Source: a virus
Strand: one strand, 5' to 3'
IMG/VR virus record: IMGVR_UViG_3300042869_000396
Span: 1 to 64,000 of that record
Length of the DNA stretch: 64,000 nt
The notes beneath the pieces are model-generated. The model had not been told where the DNA came from. It saw nothing but the letters and a program-made list of their open reading frames with translations, and made no database searches. The translations under genes and the position numbers were made by a program. Shown here one piece after another: positions 54,937-62,848 of this stretch (the stretch's first letter is position 1; every line of letters starts with the position of its first letter).

Positions 54937-55336
54937 CCGCTTGTGTGATTTCGTATATCCAAATATTTGCACGATCACCTTTACTAATAAATGCTGCTGG
55001 ATCTATATCAACTGAATTATTTAGTTGATTGGTTATAGGAACCCCATTGATATCGTCAATTAACAGGCCAACTGGGTCTTGACCTTTGAGAAAAACACTA
55101 TCACGTTCTGTATCAAAGTTCCAAGTCCAATAAGTAGCCTTACCTTCTAGGTCTCTTGGCAACTGTCCGGACTGTTGACTGGGGTCGGACAGAAAGGAAA
55201 AATTAGAACGCAGGCCAATTGCCTGTTGAAGAGCGTTGAAGTTGGCCTGTTGTCCTAATTTCAATTGATCAGTTTCATATCTACTAGCGTGAGTTCTAGT
55301 GATGTCTACGAGAGTAATAACTTGATAGCGTGCCAT
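54932..55336 (-). CDS. conserved phage hypothetical protein
   Basis: This 134-residue protein begins MARYQVITLVDITRTHASRYETDQLKLGQQANFNALQQAIGLRSN, a start I recall from T4-like marine phages. A beta-rich ending (ANIWIYEITQ) follows. The function is unknown, possibly structural. Confidence 0.65.
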   Translation of the reverse strand: MARYQVITLVDITRTHASRYETDQLKLGQQANFNALQQAIGLRSNFSFLSDPSQQSGQLPRDLEGKATYWTWNFDTERDSVFLKGQDPVGLLIDDINGVPITNQLNNSVDIDPAAFISKGDRANIWIYEITQAG

Positions 55337-55375
55337 AATGTGCTACTATTTACGCCTACGATTGACCAGCCAACA

Positions 55376-55398
55376 AAAAAGCACCCGAAGGTGCTTTA
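55376..55398 (-). terminator. rho-independent terminator
   Basis: AGCACC-TTCG-GGTGCT followed by TTTTTTG on the minus strand, after the 121-residue gene. Confidence 0.9.
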
Positions 55399-55426
55399 GT
55401 GCTTCCCATCCCTGAGAATTAACTAA

Positions 55427-55792
55427 TTAGGTCTGTAGACCAACAAAAGTTGTTGGGTTAGTTACAGTCAATGTACCACCGCCTGTAAATGTCCAAACAC
55501 CAGAAGATGTACGTGAACCTGCTGCAATGATACGGCCTAAACGGATTGCAACTGTGTCAACGTCAAGAGCGTGACCGTCACCGATAAATGCTAGCTCAAG
55601 ACCGTTGGCCTTGCCTTGCATCAATGCACCGGTAGTGCCGATTTCATCTGTCAATAGTGACATAGTTGCTGCGTTACGTGCTGTTGCATCGCCGCTGTTA
55701 TTCAAAACACACTTAAACAGTTTTAGTTGTAGTGTAGATTGTAGTGTGCCCAATGCTACTGCTGTGGGGTTTACTCTTGTTGTTTCTGCCAT
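55427..55792 (-). CDS. conserved phage hypothetical (virion-type) protein
   Basis: This 121-residue protein has NNSGDATARNAATMSLLTDEIGTTGALMQGKANGLELAFIGDGHALDVDTVAIRLGRIIAAG. Small Ala/Gly/Thr-rich proteins like this are typical of T4-like marine phages and are probably decoration or fibre parts. TATAAATAC lies upstream and a terminator follows, so it is a single-gene late unit. Confidence 0.65.
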   Translation of the reverse strand: MAETTRVNPTAVALGTLQSTLQLKLFKCVLNNSGDATARNAATMSLLTDEIGTTGALMQGKANGLELAFIGDGHALDVDTVAIRLGRIIAAGSRTSSGVWTFTGGGTLTVTNPTTFVGLQT

Positions 55793-55864
55793 GATGTTTT
55801 CTCCTTATCAATGATCCCGCTCCGGGACCGGCAATATATAAGAATCACCTTGATTCTTATACAG

Positions 55865-55872
55865 TATTTATA
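55865..55872 (-). promoter_or_regulatory. late-type promoter TATAAATA
   Basis: A perfect T4 late octamer (TATAAATAC) on the minus strand, 73 bases before the 121-residue gene. Confidence 0.65.
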
Positions 55873-55906
55873 TTGGATTGAAAAAATCACGCCGATACGG
55901 CTGATT

Positions 55907-57007
55907 TTAGTCGGCTCTAAAAGGAGTCCAGCGGTCTCTAGGTACCAACTTTGAACCACCAGCAACATAGCCTTCCCCGCCGGGCTTGCCACCTGTTGTG
56001 GCTGTAATGTCACCTCCGGCAGCGTCTAACTCACGTATTACTTCATCTTTGGCTGCCATGATTTCACGCACCAGTTCAAACAACTTGTCCATAACTCCTG
56101 GATGTTGTTCGCTGTGTGCTGTGATCTTGGCAGCTTTAGCAGGAGTTTTTTGCACAAAAGACATGAACGCTTCTGTGTTGATGTTGTCCAATTGCTTGGC
56201 CTTTGATTGAGTGTTCACAAAGGTATAGATCTCACTCTGCAGATAGCCCATGCCTGCTACAGGAGCCAACAGGTTGTTTATTGCCCGCTGATTTTTGGCC
56301 AATGCTTCTATCTTGCTGAGATTATCTGCTCCCACAGCAGGTCTGTAACTCACACTGGTGAGTCCAAACACCTTGAGTTCAGGGTTACCACTGAACTGCT
56401 CAACGTCATTGAAGTCTTCACCACTCTTGTCTCCAAAGTAACTGAACAGTTTGTGTGCTGCCACTGCCACTTTGGCCTTGGCCAACTGACGGCCAACTTC
56501 ACTGCTGCCTGTCACGGAATAAGTGGTTTGATTAGGAGTGAATGATATTTTACCATCGCCACCTTTATAGGGTTTACCTGGATGGAATAGAATATCTCCA
56601 TAAACATAGCCACGGAATTCTGCAGGTGTTGCCTTTTCAAATATGGGCCACAGTGCGGCCATATCACTGGCAAATTTAGGACGCCAGTCTTCACCTTTGC
56701 CACGACTCATGATAAACTGTTTTAATTCTTCTGGGTTAGAGCTTTTGCCTTCTTCACGTCCCCAGTTGTTCTTGCCTACCATGCGGAAGGTGCCATCTTC
56801 TTCACGTCCCCAATAGACTGTGGGGTTGCCGTCCCACTTAATGGTAATACTGGTTTCTGGACTGGCTAAATCTTTTAGGATCTGTATGGCTTTGACAGCA
56901 CCATTGGCCTCTGTGAACACTAGATCTTCTAGGTGATTAAACTCACGGCCCACTTTCTTGGGTGCAGGAGCCGCTTCGTCTTCAATTAGGAATTCAAATG
57001 CTCTCAT
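55907..57007 (-). CDS. nucleotidyltransferase/ligase-like phage protein (DUF6267-type)
   Basis: This 366-residue protein (start MRAFEFLIED chosen) has SITIKWDGNPTVYWGRE near 53-69: the KxDG-like motif I of DNA/RNA ligases. FRGYVYGDILFHPG near 140 could be a later motif. Motifs IV and V are not evident. The helical C-terminal half ends near a Gly-rich tail. It overlaps the nucleotidyltransferase-like gene, making a likely functional pair. Confidence 0.6.
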   Translation of the reverse strand: MRAFEFLIEDEAAPAPKKVGREFNHLEDLVFTEANGAVKAIQILKDLASPETSITIKWDGNPTVYWGREEDGTFRMVGKNNWGREEGKSSNPEELKQFIMSRGKGEDWRPKFASDMAALWPIFEKATPAEFRGYVYGDILFHPGKPYKGGDGKISFTPNQTTYSVTGSSEVGRQLAKAKVAVAAHKLFSYFGDKSGEDFNDVEQFSGNPELKVFGLTSVSYRPAVGADNLSKIEALAKNQRAINNLLAPVAGMGYLQSEIYTFVNTQSKAKQLDNINTEAFMSFVQKTPAKAAKITAHSEQHPGVMDKLFELVREIMAAKDEVIRELDAAGGDITATTGGKPGGEGYVAGGSKLVPRDRWTPFRAD

Positions 57008-57813
57008 TTTGTAATGTTTATCATTCTGCGCATCCAACCTATTGTTCCAGGTTGATAGCTTTCAAAGGCTTCGTTCTTCGGCAATTCGATTCCTTGTTTG
57101 CCTAGTGTTTCTCTAGCACCTGCAACTAGCTCTTCGTAGTTGGGCAGTTTCTTGATATAATTGAGAATGGTGTCCACAGAACGAATGTCTTTGACCGTGG
57201 CTGATTGTCCCAATAGCTGCTTGCTGATCACATTCCAATCGTTGCCGTCAGGTAACAGTTCGTCTGTGGTAGCGTTTAGTAAACCATGTTTGGGACTGTA
57301 CTTCATGCCTCTAGCACGGGCAATTGAACTCAATACAATGTGGCGGTGCTCTCCACGGTACTCACCCTGTCCACCGATCATGCTACCTTGTTGAAACTTG
57401 GGATTTGCGGAAAACATAAAGTCAGCTTGCACAAACCCATTGGCAGCATCACCGTTGATAGGAGTTTTCCAATGCACATTATCTCCGCTGAGCTTGACAT
57501 TTTCTTTGCCAAACTGTGCTATCAATTTGTCGGCAAAGGCTCTTTTGTCTACTTCATTGGCATCCACTGAAAGATCTAGATCCCCGGAACTGTTGCGCTC
57601 AAAGGTGCCATCTGGATCTTCTTTGCGGCCTGTGGTGCCCAACCATTTCACCGGTTTTTTGTCATCTGCGTGTTTTTCTTTGGTAAAGTCCAGGCCTGTG
57701 ATCTTTTCGATATACAGGACCGTCGACTCAACGTCGCCTGTGGCGATGCGTTGCGTTAGTGATTTTTTATCGGCGTCCTTGAATACATTACCGCCTTCAA
57801 ATAGCTTATTCAT
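57004..57813 (-). CDS. Pol-beta-like nucleotidyltransferase
   Basis: This 269-residue protein has WLGTTGRKE, then SSGDLDLSVDA near 79-89 (DxD metal motif), and VQADFMF near 127 (third Asp), in the order seen in Pol-beta-type nucleotidyltransferases. The rest (HRHIVLSSIARARGMKYSPKHG, helical end) is unusual. It may add nucleotides to RNA or protein. It overlaps the ligase-like gene by four bases. Confidence 0.65.
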   Translation of the reverse strand: MNKLFEGGNVFKDADKKSLTQRIATGDVESTVLYIEKITGLDFTKEKHADDKKPVKWLGTTGRKEDPDGTFERNSSGDLDLSVDANEVDKRAFADKLIAQFGKENVKLSGDNVHWKTPINGDAANGFVQADFMFSANPKFQQGSMIGGQGEYRGEHRHIVLSSIARARGMKYSPKHGLLNATTDELLPDGNDWNVISKQLLGQSATVKDIRSVDTILNYIKKLPNYEELVAGARETLGKQGIELPKNEAFESYQPGTIGWMRRMINITK

Positions 57814-58093
57814 TGTTGTTAGATTCTTCTAGTTTTCTTTTGGCCTTACGCGATTCTGCCAATCTTCGTACACCGCGGGTAAATTTACTGGGATCTTGTC
57901 CTTTGATAGCATTGATCAATCGACGCTCTAATTCGTCAGCACTTTCAGCGTCATAATGCTTGTGTATGCTTTCCAACAGATTAATAGCGGAATTAATGAT
58001 GTTGGTGGCACGGCTTTCGATCAACGAATCCGTATTGCGTACTTCGGCAATTTCATTGAGTTCCTGCAGAATTGATCTGGTACGAAGTTTCAT
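57806..58093 (-). CDS. conserved phage hypothetical protein
   Basis: This 95-residue, helical, basic protein: MKLRTRSILQELNEIAEVRNTDSLIESRATNIINSAINLLESI and KGQDPSKFTRGVRRLAESRKAKRKL. I recall relatives in T4-like marine phages. It overlaps the nucleotidyltransferase by eight bases. Confidence 0.65.
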   Translation of the reverse strand: MKLRTRSILQELNEIAEVRNTDSLIESRATNIINSAINLLESIHKHYDAESADELERRLINAIKGQDPSKFTRGVRRLAESRKAKRKLEESNNNE

Positions 58094-58224
58094 AAATTGT
58101 TTCCTATCATGTATTTAACTCATTTTAAACAATTATAACATTGTACTGAAAAATGCGCGATTGCACAAGAGCTGGATAAATAACTCAGTAGAAACCATGA
58201 GTACTACAACACAGAGAGAACAAT

Positions 58225-58401
58225 ATGAAATACTTATCAAGCAGGATGCTGGCTATATTGGAACGATTAGCAGAAATGTTCCCAGGATCCAATTACCAAA
58301 GCCGCTTAGACGCTTATCTAAGCACCAAAGGCATTACCGATGCCGCACAGTTGGAAAACTACATCCGACAATTCAATTCTCAAAAGGAAAGCTATCTATG
58401 A
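58225..58401 (+). CDS. hypothetical small protein (58 aa)
   Basis: The frame begins MKYLSSRMLAILERLAEMFPGSNYQS and is coupled by ATGA to the next. A longer frame in another phase here is rejected. The likely fold is helical (DAYLSTKGITDAAQLENYIRQF). A GATAAATAAC late box lies upstream. Confidence 0.65.
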   Translation: MKYLSSRMLAILERLAEMFPGSNYQSRLDAYLSTKGITDAAQLENYIRQFNSQKESYL

Positions 58402-58520
58402 AATCATTTTTAAACGCATTATACGAAATCGGCCTAAGTATTGGACAGGCTCGCGCCGCTGCGGCAATGGCTCGTGCAGGCATGCACAAAGAAGCTAGAG
58501 ACATAATGTTAGCCAAATAA
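58398..58520 (+). CDS. hypothetical small helical protein (40 aa)
   Basis: MKSFLNALYEIGLSIGQARAAAAMARAG is the start; similar LYEIGLSIGQARAAAALARAG proteins occur in proteobacteria and phages. It overlaps the previous gene by four bases. The function is unknown. Confidence 0.65.
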   Translation: MKSFLNALYEIGLSIGQARAAAAMARAGMHKEARDIMLAK

Positions 58521-58525
58521 ATTCC

Positions 58526-58533
58526 GATAAATA
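58526..58533 (+). promoter_or_regulatory. late-type promoter GATAAATA
   Basis: GATAAATATTGGC followed directly by ATG at 58539; no space for a ribosome-binding site. Confidence 0.55.
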
Positions 58534-58538
58534 TTGGC

Positions 58539-59114
58539 ATGAACTTGGTGTACATACACGGTGCTAATGCCACCAGCGAAAGCTTCAATTATATCAGAAG
58601 TAAATTAGGTCAAGGTATCGATATCAATTACGACAGTCGTAACGGGTTCGAAAACAACCTAAAAGACATGCAGGCAACACTAAAAGATTATAAAGATCTA
58701 GTATTTGTTGCACACAGTCTAGGTGGTATCTACAGCCTACACTTAGCCAACTGTATTCCGGAATCTGTTAACGGTGCTATTACACTTAGTACTCCGTATG
58801 GGGGCGCCGAAGTAGCGGACTATGCTCAATACTTTTTGCCTTTTAGCAGACTAATGCGAGACATTGGTCCTAGTTCGTGGGTTATGAAGCAAGCTAGCCG
58901 TATTAAAATACAGCACCCGTGGACTAACATTGTGACTGTAAAAGGACAAAGTCCTTTTATGCACGAGCCCAATGACGGGGTTGTGACCATTGCTAGCCAG
59001 AAACATCATAAGGATATGGAACTAGTGGAAGTCCAATACAACCACTACGAAGTAGTGCTTAGTGATGAAGTGGTAACCCTTATCAAGGAACGAGTAAAAA
59101 AGTTCAGAAAATAA
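58539..59114 (+). CDS. alpha/beta hydrolase (lipase-like)
   Basis: This 191-residue protein has VYIHGANATSESF at 4-16 (oxyanion), VAHSLGGIYSLHLAN (nucleophile Ser in AHSLGG), an Asp in the PNDGVV region and HYEVVLS with His. It lacks any signal. It may act on lipids or esters in the cell. It is followed by a small conserved gene. Confidence 0.82.
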   Translation: MNLVYIHGANATSESFNYIRSKLGQGIDINYDSRNGFENNLKDMQATLKDYKDLVFVAHSLGGIYSLHLANCIPESVNGAITLSTPYGGAEVADYAQYFLPFSRLMRDIGPSSWVMKQASRIKIQHPWTNIVTVKGQSPFMHEPNDGVVTIASQKHHKDMELVEVQYNHYEVVLSDEVVTLIKERVKKFRK

Positions 59115-59204
59115 GTTGCTTTTTTGTCTCTAGGCATATATAATAAACTAACAGCGAAAAAGAAGTAGTTGTTAGCAACAGACATTAACACACAGGAGAT
59201 TATT

Positions 59205-59477
59205 ATGTCAGAAATTTTTACAGCACCAAAGCTACCAGAAGTTAAATTCAATAAAAACGGTTATGAAATCCGTACAGATATCTTGGGCATGGCTAAAAGC
59301 CTAGTGCAAGACGACTTTCAATCTAAGTTTGCAGGTTGGGAAATGACAGCTACTCGTGATGAGAAGACTGGTCAAATTGTTAGCACAGTTCAAATGCCAG
59401 AGTTTCCAGGTTTAGATAAAGTATTAGAGACCGCCGAAAAAATGTACGCATTTGTTAATGCAGGCGTAAAGAAATAA
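59205..59477 (+). CDS. conserved phage hypothetical protein
   Basis: This 90-residue protein begins MSEIFTAPKLPEVKFNKNGYEIRTDILGMAKSLVQDDFQ (inner ATG after CAGGAG). I recall relatives with the NGYEIRxDILxxAK pattern in T4-like marine phages. A terminator follows. Confidence 0.7.
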   Translation: MSEIFTAPKLPEVKFNKNGYEIRTDILGMAKSLVQDDFQSKFAGWEMTATRDEKTGQIVSTVQMPEFPGLDKVLETAEKMYAFVNAGVKK

Positions 59478-59509
59478 TATTACGCTCATAGAGCAAAAAT
59501 ATATAGTGG

Positions 59510-59537
59510 TAAAAAGAAAAGCACCTTCGGGTGCTTT
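59510..59537. terminator. bidirectional terminator
   Basis: GCACC-TTCG-GGTGC flanked by A-rich and T-rich runs between two convergent genes; it serves both strands. It uses the same hairpin as the terminator at 55376. Confidence 0.88.
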
Positions 59538-59541
59538 TTCT

Positions 59542-60246
59542 TTATGCTCTAACTGTTGCTAATTTAAAGAACCGCAGTATACAGATATACATCCAGCCAA
59601 TATCGAACTCCCACCAACGTTGACTAAACTTAGCATTGGCTCCGTCTGCATGATGCCCGTTGTGTAGCTCCTCGCCGCCTATCCAGAAAGCCCAGGGTAT
59701 TAAATTCTTCGAAGTGTCGTTGGTTTCAACATTTCGATATCCCCACCAATGGCTGAGTCCGTTGATAACTCCAGCTGCCCATATTGGAATCCAAATCATT
59801 TGAATACCCCACACCACTAAACCTATAGGGCCAAAAAGAACAAGGTCTATGACCAACATTAAAAGAATCCCTAAGCGGCTGTGCGGGGTATAAAGTTTAC
59901 GCTCGATCCAGTCATTAGGTGTGCCTGTGCTCAACTGATCGATCATTGCGGTATCTTTGCTAGCCTTGTGATATAAGAATGCTCCGCCAAATAGCACACG
60001 CCAAATTCCGTATATTTGGGGACTATGCGGATCGCCCTCTTGATCACTCTTCTGGTGATGTTTGCGATGGATGGCTACCCATTGTTTGGTCACCATACCG
60101 GTTGATAACCATAGCCAAAAGCGCATTAGATGTGCCAGGATTGGGTGAAATTGTACTGCTCTGTGTGCTTGACTTCTATGTAGGTATAGAGTGACACAGG
60201 CTATGGTAATTTGAACCATTACCAAGGTTGCGATTATTATATTCAT
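59542..60246 (-). CDS. membrane fatty acid desaturase
   Basis: This 234-residue protein has three His boxes: HRSQAH at 23-28, HRKHH at 60-64 and HNGHH near 195, plus four membrane segments. It is a delta-9-type desaturase with a shorter length than bacterial ones (~300), as the N-terminal membrane helix is reduced. It would alter membrane lipids during infection. Phage desaturases are known but uncommon. Confidence 0.88.
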   Translation of the reverse strand: MNIIIATLVMVQITIACVTLYLHRSQAHRAVQFHPILAHLMRFWLWLSTGMVTKQWVAIHRKHHQKSDQEGDPHSPQIYGIWRVLFGGAFLYHKASKDTAMIDQLSTGTPNDWIERKLYTPHSRLGILLMLVIDLVLFGPIGLVVWGIQMIWIPIWAAGVINGLSHWWGYRNVETNDTSKNLIPWAFWIGGEELHNGHHADGANAKFSQRWWEFDIGWMYICILRFFKLATVRA

Positions 60247-60261
60247 ATTTTACTTAGCCCG

Positions 60262-60290
60262 TTGACACAAGGGTTAAAGTATGTTATAAT
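60262..60290 (+). promoter_or_regulatory. sigma70-type promoter, plus strand
   Basis: TTGACA, 17 bases, TATAAT; the ATG at 60296 lies at the expected transcription start, so the message would be leaderless. Confidence 0.78.
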
Positions 60291-60295
60291 ACAGT

Positions 60296-60895
60296 ATGAA
60301 AAACAAACTTATACTCACCGATGCCGATGGCGTCTTGTTAGATTGGGAATGGGCGTTCTCAGTTTGGATGCAAGAACGTGGATACACACTAACAGCGGAT
60401 AACAAGAAAAGCTATTATCTACATCACCACTATAACGAACTAGAAGAAAAAGATGCCAAAAAGGTTGTAAAGACTTTTAACGAATCTGCAGCAATTGGAT
60501 TCCTTCCTGCACTTAGAGATGCTGCTCACTATGTTAAACGACTACATGAAGAACACGGCTACGAATTCCGTGTTATCACAAGCCTAAGTCTGGACAAGAA
60601 CGCACAGAAACTGCGTGAAATGAATCTACGTAAGTTGTTTGGCAATGCTATCGAAACAGTTATTTGCCTAGATACAGGCGCAGACAAAGATTCTGCATTG
60701 GCTCCATACAAAGACAGCGGCCTGTGGTGGATTGAAGATAAACCTGCCAATGCTGATGTCGGACATGCTTTAGGTTTGAAATCTGTTCTTATTGAACACG
60801 GGCATAATATGCATCACAAGTGTTCTTACCCTGTAGTCAAGAATTGGAGTGAACTCTACGAACTTGTTTTAACTCCAGTATCTACTGCTGTCTAA
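60296..60895 (+). CDS. HAD-superfamily hydrolase-like protein
   Basis: This 199-residue protein has LTDADGVLLDWE at about 7-18 (HAD motif I, D-x-D-G). A second motif VITSLS and WWIEDKPANAD (motif IV) follow. HAD enzymes are phosphatases; phage relatives are conserved in T4-like marine phages as I recall. Its last 27 bases overlap the end of the convergent glycosyltransferase gene. Confidence 0.75.
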   Translation: MKNKLILTDADGVLLDWEWAFSVWMQERGYTLTADNKKSYYLHHHYNELEEKDAKKVVKTFNESAAIGFLPALRDAAHYVKRLHEEHGYEFRVITSLSLDKNAQKLREMNLRKLFGNAIETVICLDTGADKDSALAPYKDSGLWWIEDKPANADVGHALGLKSVLIEHGHNMHHKCSYPVVKNWSELYELVLTPVSTAV

Positions 60896-61585
60896 ACTGT
60901 CCCAGTAGGCTTTATTATTGCGATTGACAAAGTTCTTAACTAGGTACTTGGCCATGCCCATATAGCCCATCTTCTTAAACCTACGGCTATCTTGTCCAAA
61001 GTGATGGCGAATGATTCTAAACTTTTTAGGGCTATACTTGCGTGATAAGAAGAAGTCTTCGCTTGTGGAAAACTGTTCAGGAAATCCCCCAAACTCTTCA
61101 AAACGATCTCTGCGGGTCAGCATGAATGCTCCCACAGCAAAGGGTGAGAAGAATTTTAATGCATGATTGATTAGATTAAATGTAGTAAATCCGACTTTAG
61201 CTCTTAGATCCTTGTCGTAGCATTTGATGTTTAGGCCAATGAGATCTAGGTTCTTACTCTCAATCAAATTGACAGCATCTTGAATCACAGTGTCTTTAAA
61301 GAAGCGCACATCAGCATCAATGAATAATATGTAGGGCGTATTAACCAATCGAGCTCCGTTGTTCTTAGCAAAGCTAACAGGCCCGCCATCGATAACCTCA
61401 ACATTCAACTCACCTTTCATTATTTCGATAACTTCTCGTGTTTTGTCTGTGGAACAATCTGCAATGATAATTCTGGTGTTGCCTATTGATTGTTGGCGTA
61501 GATGCATTAGCAAATGCGCAATGTAGTTTTCCTCATTCTTACAGGGTACCACTATGGTAATTTTATCACTTATTGTTTTTGGCAT
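60869..61585 (-). CDS. family 2 glycosyltransferase
   Basis: This 238-residue protein has IVVPCKNEENYIAHLL at the start, IIADCSTDKT, and the metal motif YILFIDADVRFF (DxD at 95-97). GT2 enzymes transfer sugars from nucleotide donors. It may change cell surface or virion sugars. It converges on the HAD gene. Confidence 0.85.
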   Translation of the reverse strand: MPKTISDKITIVVPCKNEENYIAHLLMHLRQQSIGNTRIIIADCSTDKTREVIEIMKGELNVEVIDGGPVSFAKNNGARLVNTPYILFIDADVRFFKDTVIQDAVNLIESKNLDLIGLNIKCYDKDLRAKVGFTTFNLINHALKFFSPFAVGAFMLTRRDRFEEFGGFPEQFSTSEDFFLSRKYSPKKFRIIRHHFGQDSRRFKKMGYMGMAKYLVKNFVNRNNKAYWDSLDSSRYWS

Positions 61586-61606
61586 TTGCCTTCTACCTTA
61601 AAATTA

Positions 61607-62491
61607 TTAAACTTTAGCTGCCACTTCATCGACGCTAGGGTCATCTCGCAACTGGCTTGATCTTTGAATGCTAGTTCTATTCTTCCCGGAACGTCTTGAG
61701 GATTGTTCACGTGAACCGCTATTAGTATCAGTATCCACATCGTCTCGCTCCTTAGTCCAAGTTATGATTTCCCACTTACCATCGTGGTGCTCTACAAGTG
61801 CTGTACACGATTCAACCCAGTCGCCGTCATTCATATACGTAATGCCATCTATCTCTTTGATCTCTGCGTGATGTATGTGTCCGCATATGACACCGTCAAA
61901 GCCGCGTTTCTTACAGTAGGCCATTAGATTCCGTTCAAACTGAAATATAAAGTCTACTGCTTTCTTAACACGGGCTTTAAGATACTTGCTCAAACTCCAA
62001 TAGCCAAAACCCATACGATGTCGTAGCCAATTGAACTTGCTGTTGGCAGATAGAATAAAGTCATAGGCCTTATCACCTAAGAATGCCAACCACGGTGCCA
62101 GTCGGGTAATGCCGTCAAACAGGTCGCCGTGGGTGACTAGATAGTGTTTGCCGTCTACCCCAACATGTTCAAATTGATTAACCACTTCCACATTGCCAAA
62201 GTTAATACCGTAGGGCATTAATGGTCTTAAGAATTCATCGTGATTGCCTGCTACGTAGATTACTCGTGTGCCACGTTTGGCATGTCCAAGTATACGTCTT
62301 ACAACATTGGTGTGTGATTGCTTCCAACGCCATTTGTTTTGTTGTATGCGCCATACATCTAGTATGTCCCCTACCATATAGAGTGTTTCGCAGGTGTTGT
62401 GTTTGAGAAAGTTGTTTAACTTATCAGCTTGACTATCTCTAGTACCTAAATGCACATCGGATATAAAAATAGAGCGATAAGTTTTTAGCAT
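61607..62491 (-). CDS. UDP-diacylglucosamine pyrophosphatase-like phosphoesterase (LpxH-like)
   Basis: This 294-residue protein has SDVHLGTRDSQ at 10-20, MVGDILDVW, AGNHDEFLR, VTHGDLFD and CGHIHHAEI. These are the metal sites of LpxH/LpxI-type phosphoesterases. It ends in a disordered Ser/Arg-rich tail. LpxH works in lipid A synthesis; the role here may be similar or different. GATAAATATTAGCTATG puts a late box at its start. Confidence 0.82.
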   Translation of the reverse strand: MLKTYRSIFISDVHLGTRDSQADKLNNFLKHNTCETLYMVGDILDVWRIQQNKWRWKQSHTNVVRRILGHAKRGTRVIYVAGNHDEFLRPLMPYGINFGNVEVVNQFEHVGVDGKHYLVTHGDLFDGITRLAPWLAFLGDKAYDFILSANSKFNWLRHRMGFGYWSLSKYLKARVKKAVDFIFQFERNLMAYCKKRGFDGVICGHIHHAEIKEIDGITYMNDGDWVESCTALVEHHDGKWEIITWTKERDDVDTDTNSGSREQSSRRSGKNRTSIQRSSQLRDDPSVDEVAAKV

Positions 62492-62497
62492 AGCTAA

Positions 62498-62505
62498 TAT
62501 TTATC
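62498..62505 (-). promoter_or_regulatory. late-type promoter GATAAATA
   Basis: GCGATAAATATTAGCTATG on the minus strand; the box ends six bases before the ATG of the LpxH-like gene. Confidence 0.55.
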
Positions 62506-62536
62506 GCCCTAGGCTGTGTGTAATGTTACAGTTGTG

Positions 62537-62695
62537 TTAAATCTGTACCAAAGTCCATTTGCGTGTAAATGACTTACCTTCGGCCTTGTGTTTCCGTATC
62601 TTAGCGAACTCTTTTTTACGTAGTTCGGAAACTGTTTCAGTATCATGGTCGACGCAAGCCTTGTACAGCTTCATTAATAATTTACGCTGTTTCAT
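62537..62695 (-). CDS. hypothetical small basic protein (52 aa)
   Basis: The frame begins MKQRKLLMKLYKACVDHD after AGGAGGACA and ends GKSFTRKWTLVQI. It is very basic and helical (LRKKEFAKIRKHKAEG), so it may bind nucleic acid. GAATAAATAC sits upstream. Confidence 0.65.
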   Translation of the reverse strand: MKQRKLLMKLYKACVDHDTETVSELRKKEFAKIRKHKAEGKSFTRKWTLVQI

Positions 62696-62745
62696 GGTTG
62701 TGTCCTCCTGTACTGTATTTATTCTAGGGTCGTAAAAAAATGCTC

Positions 62746-62811
62746 ACTTAGAACGCCATTCCGGGGCACGACTCCCATAACGTTCTGCCCAGCAGCCGGG
62801 CACATCTAAGT
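62746..62811. ncRNA. branched hairpin element E
   Basis: ACTTAGA/TCTAAGT encloses GAACG/CGTTC and TGCCC/GGGCA hairpins, a three-way junction like elements A, B and D. On the minus strand it has CGTGCCCCGGA, close to CGTGCCGCGGA in element B. Confidence 0.4.
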
Positions 62812-62848
62812 AACGCAAGCGTTCCTAAGGTAGATGTTCTGTTCTAAA

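Noticed and set aside
58161-58520. 119-codon plus-strand frame
   Set aside because: The first part is out of frame with the well-supported 58-codon gene; only its last 40 codons (a separate ATG) look real.
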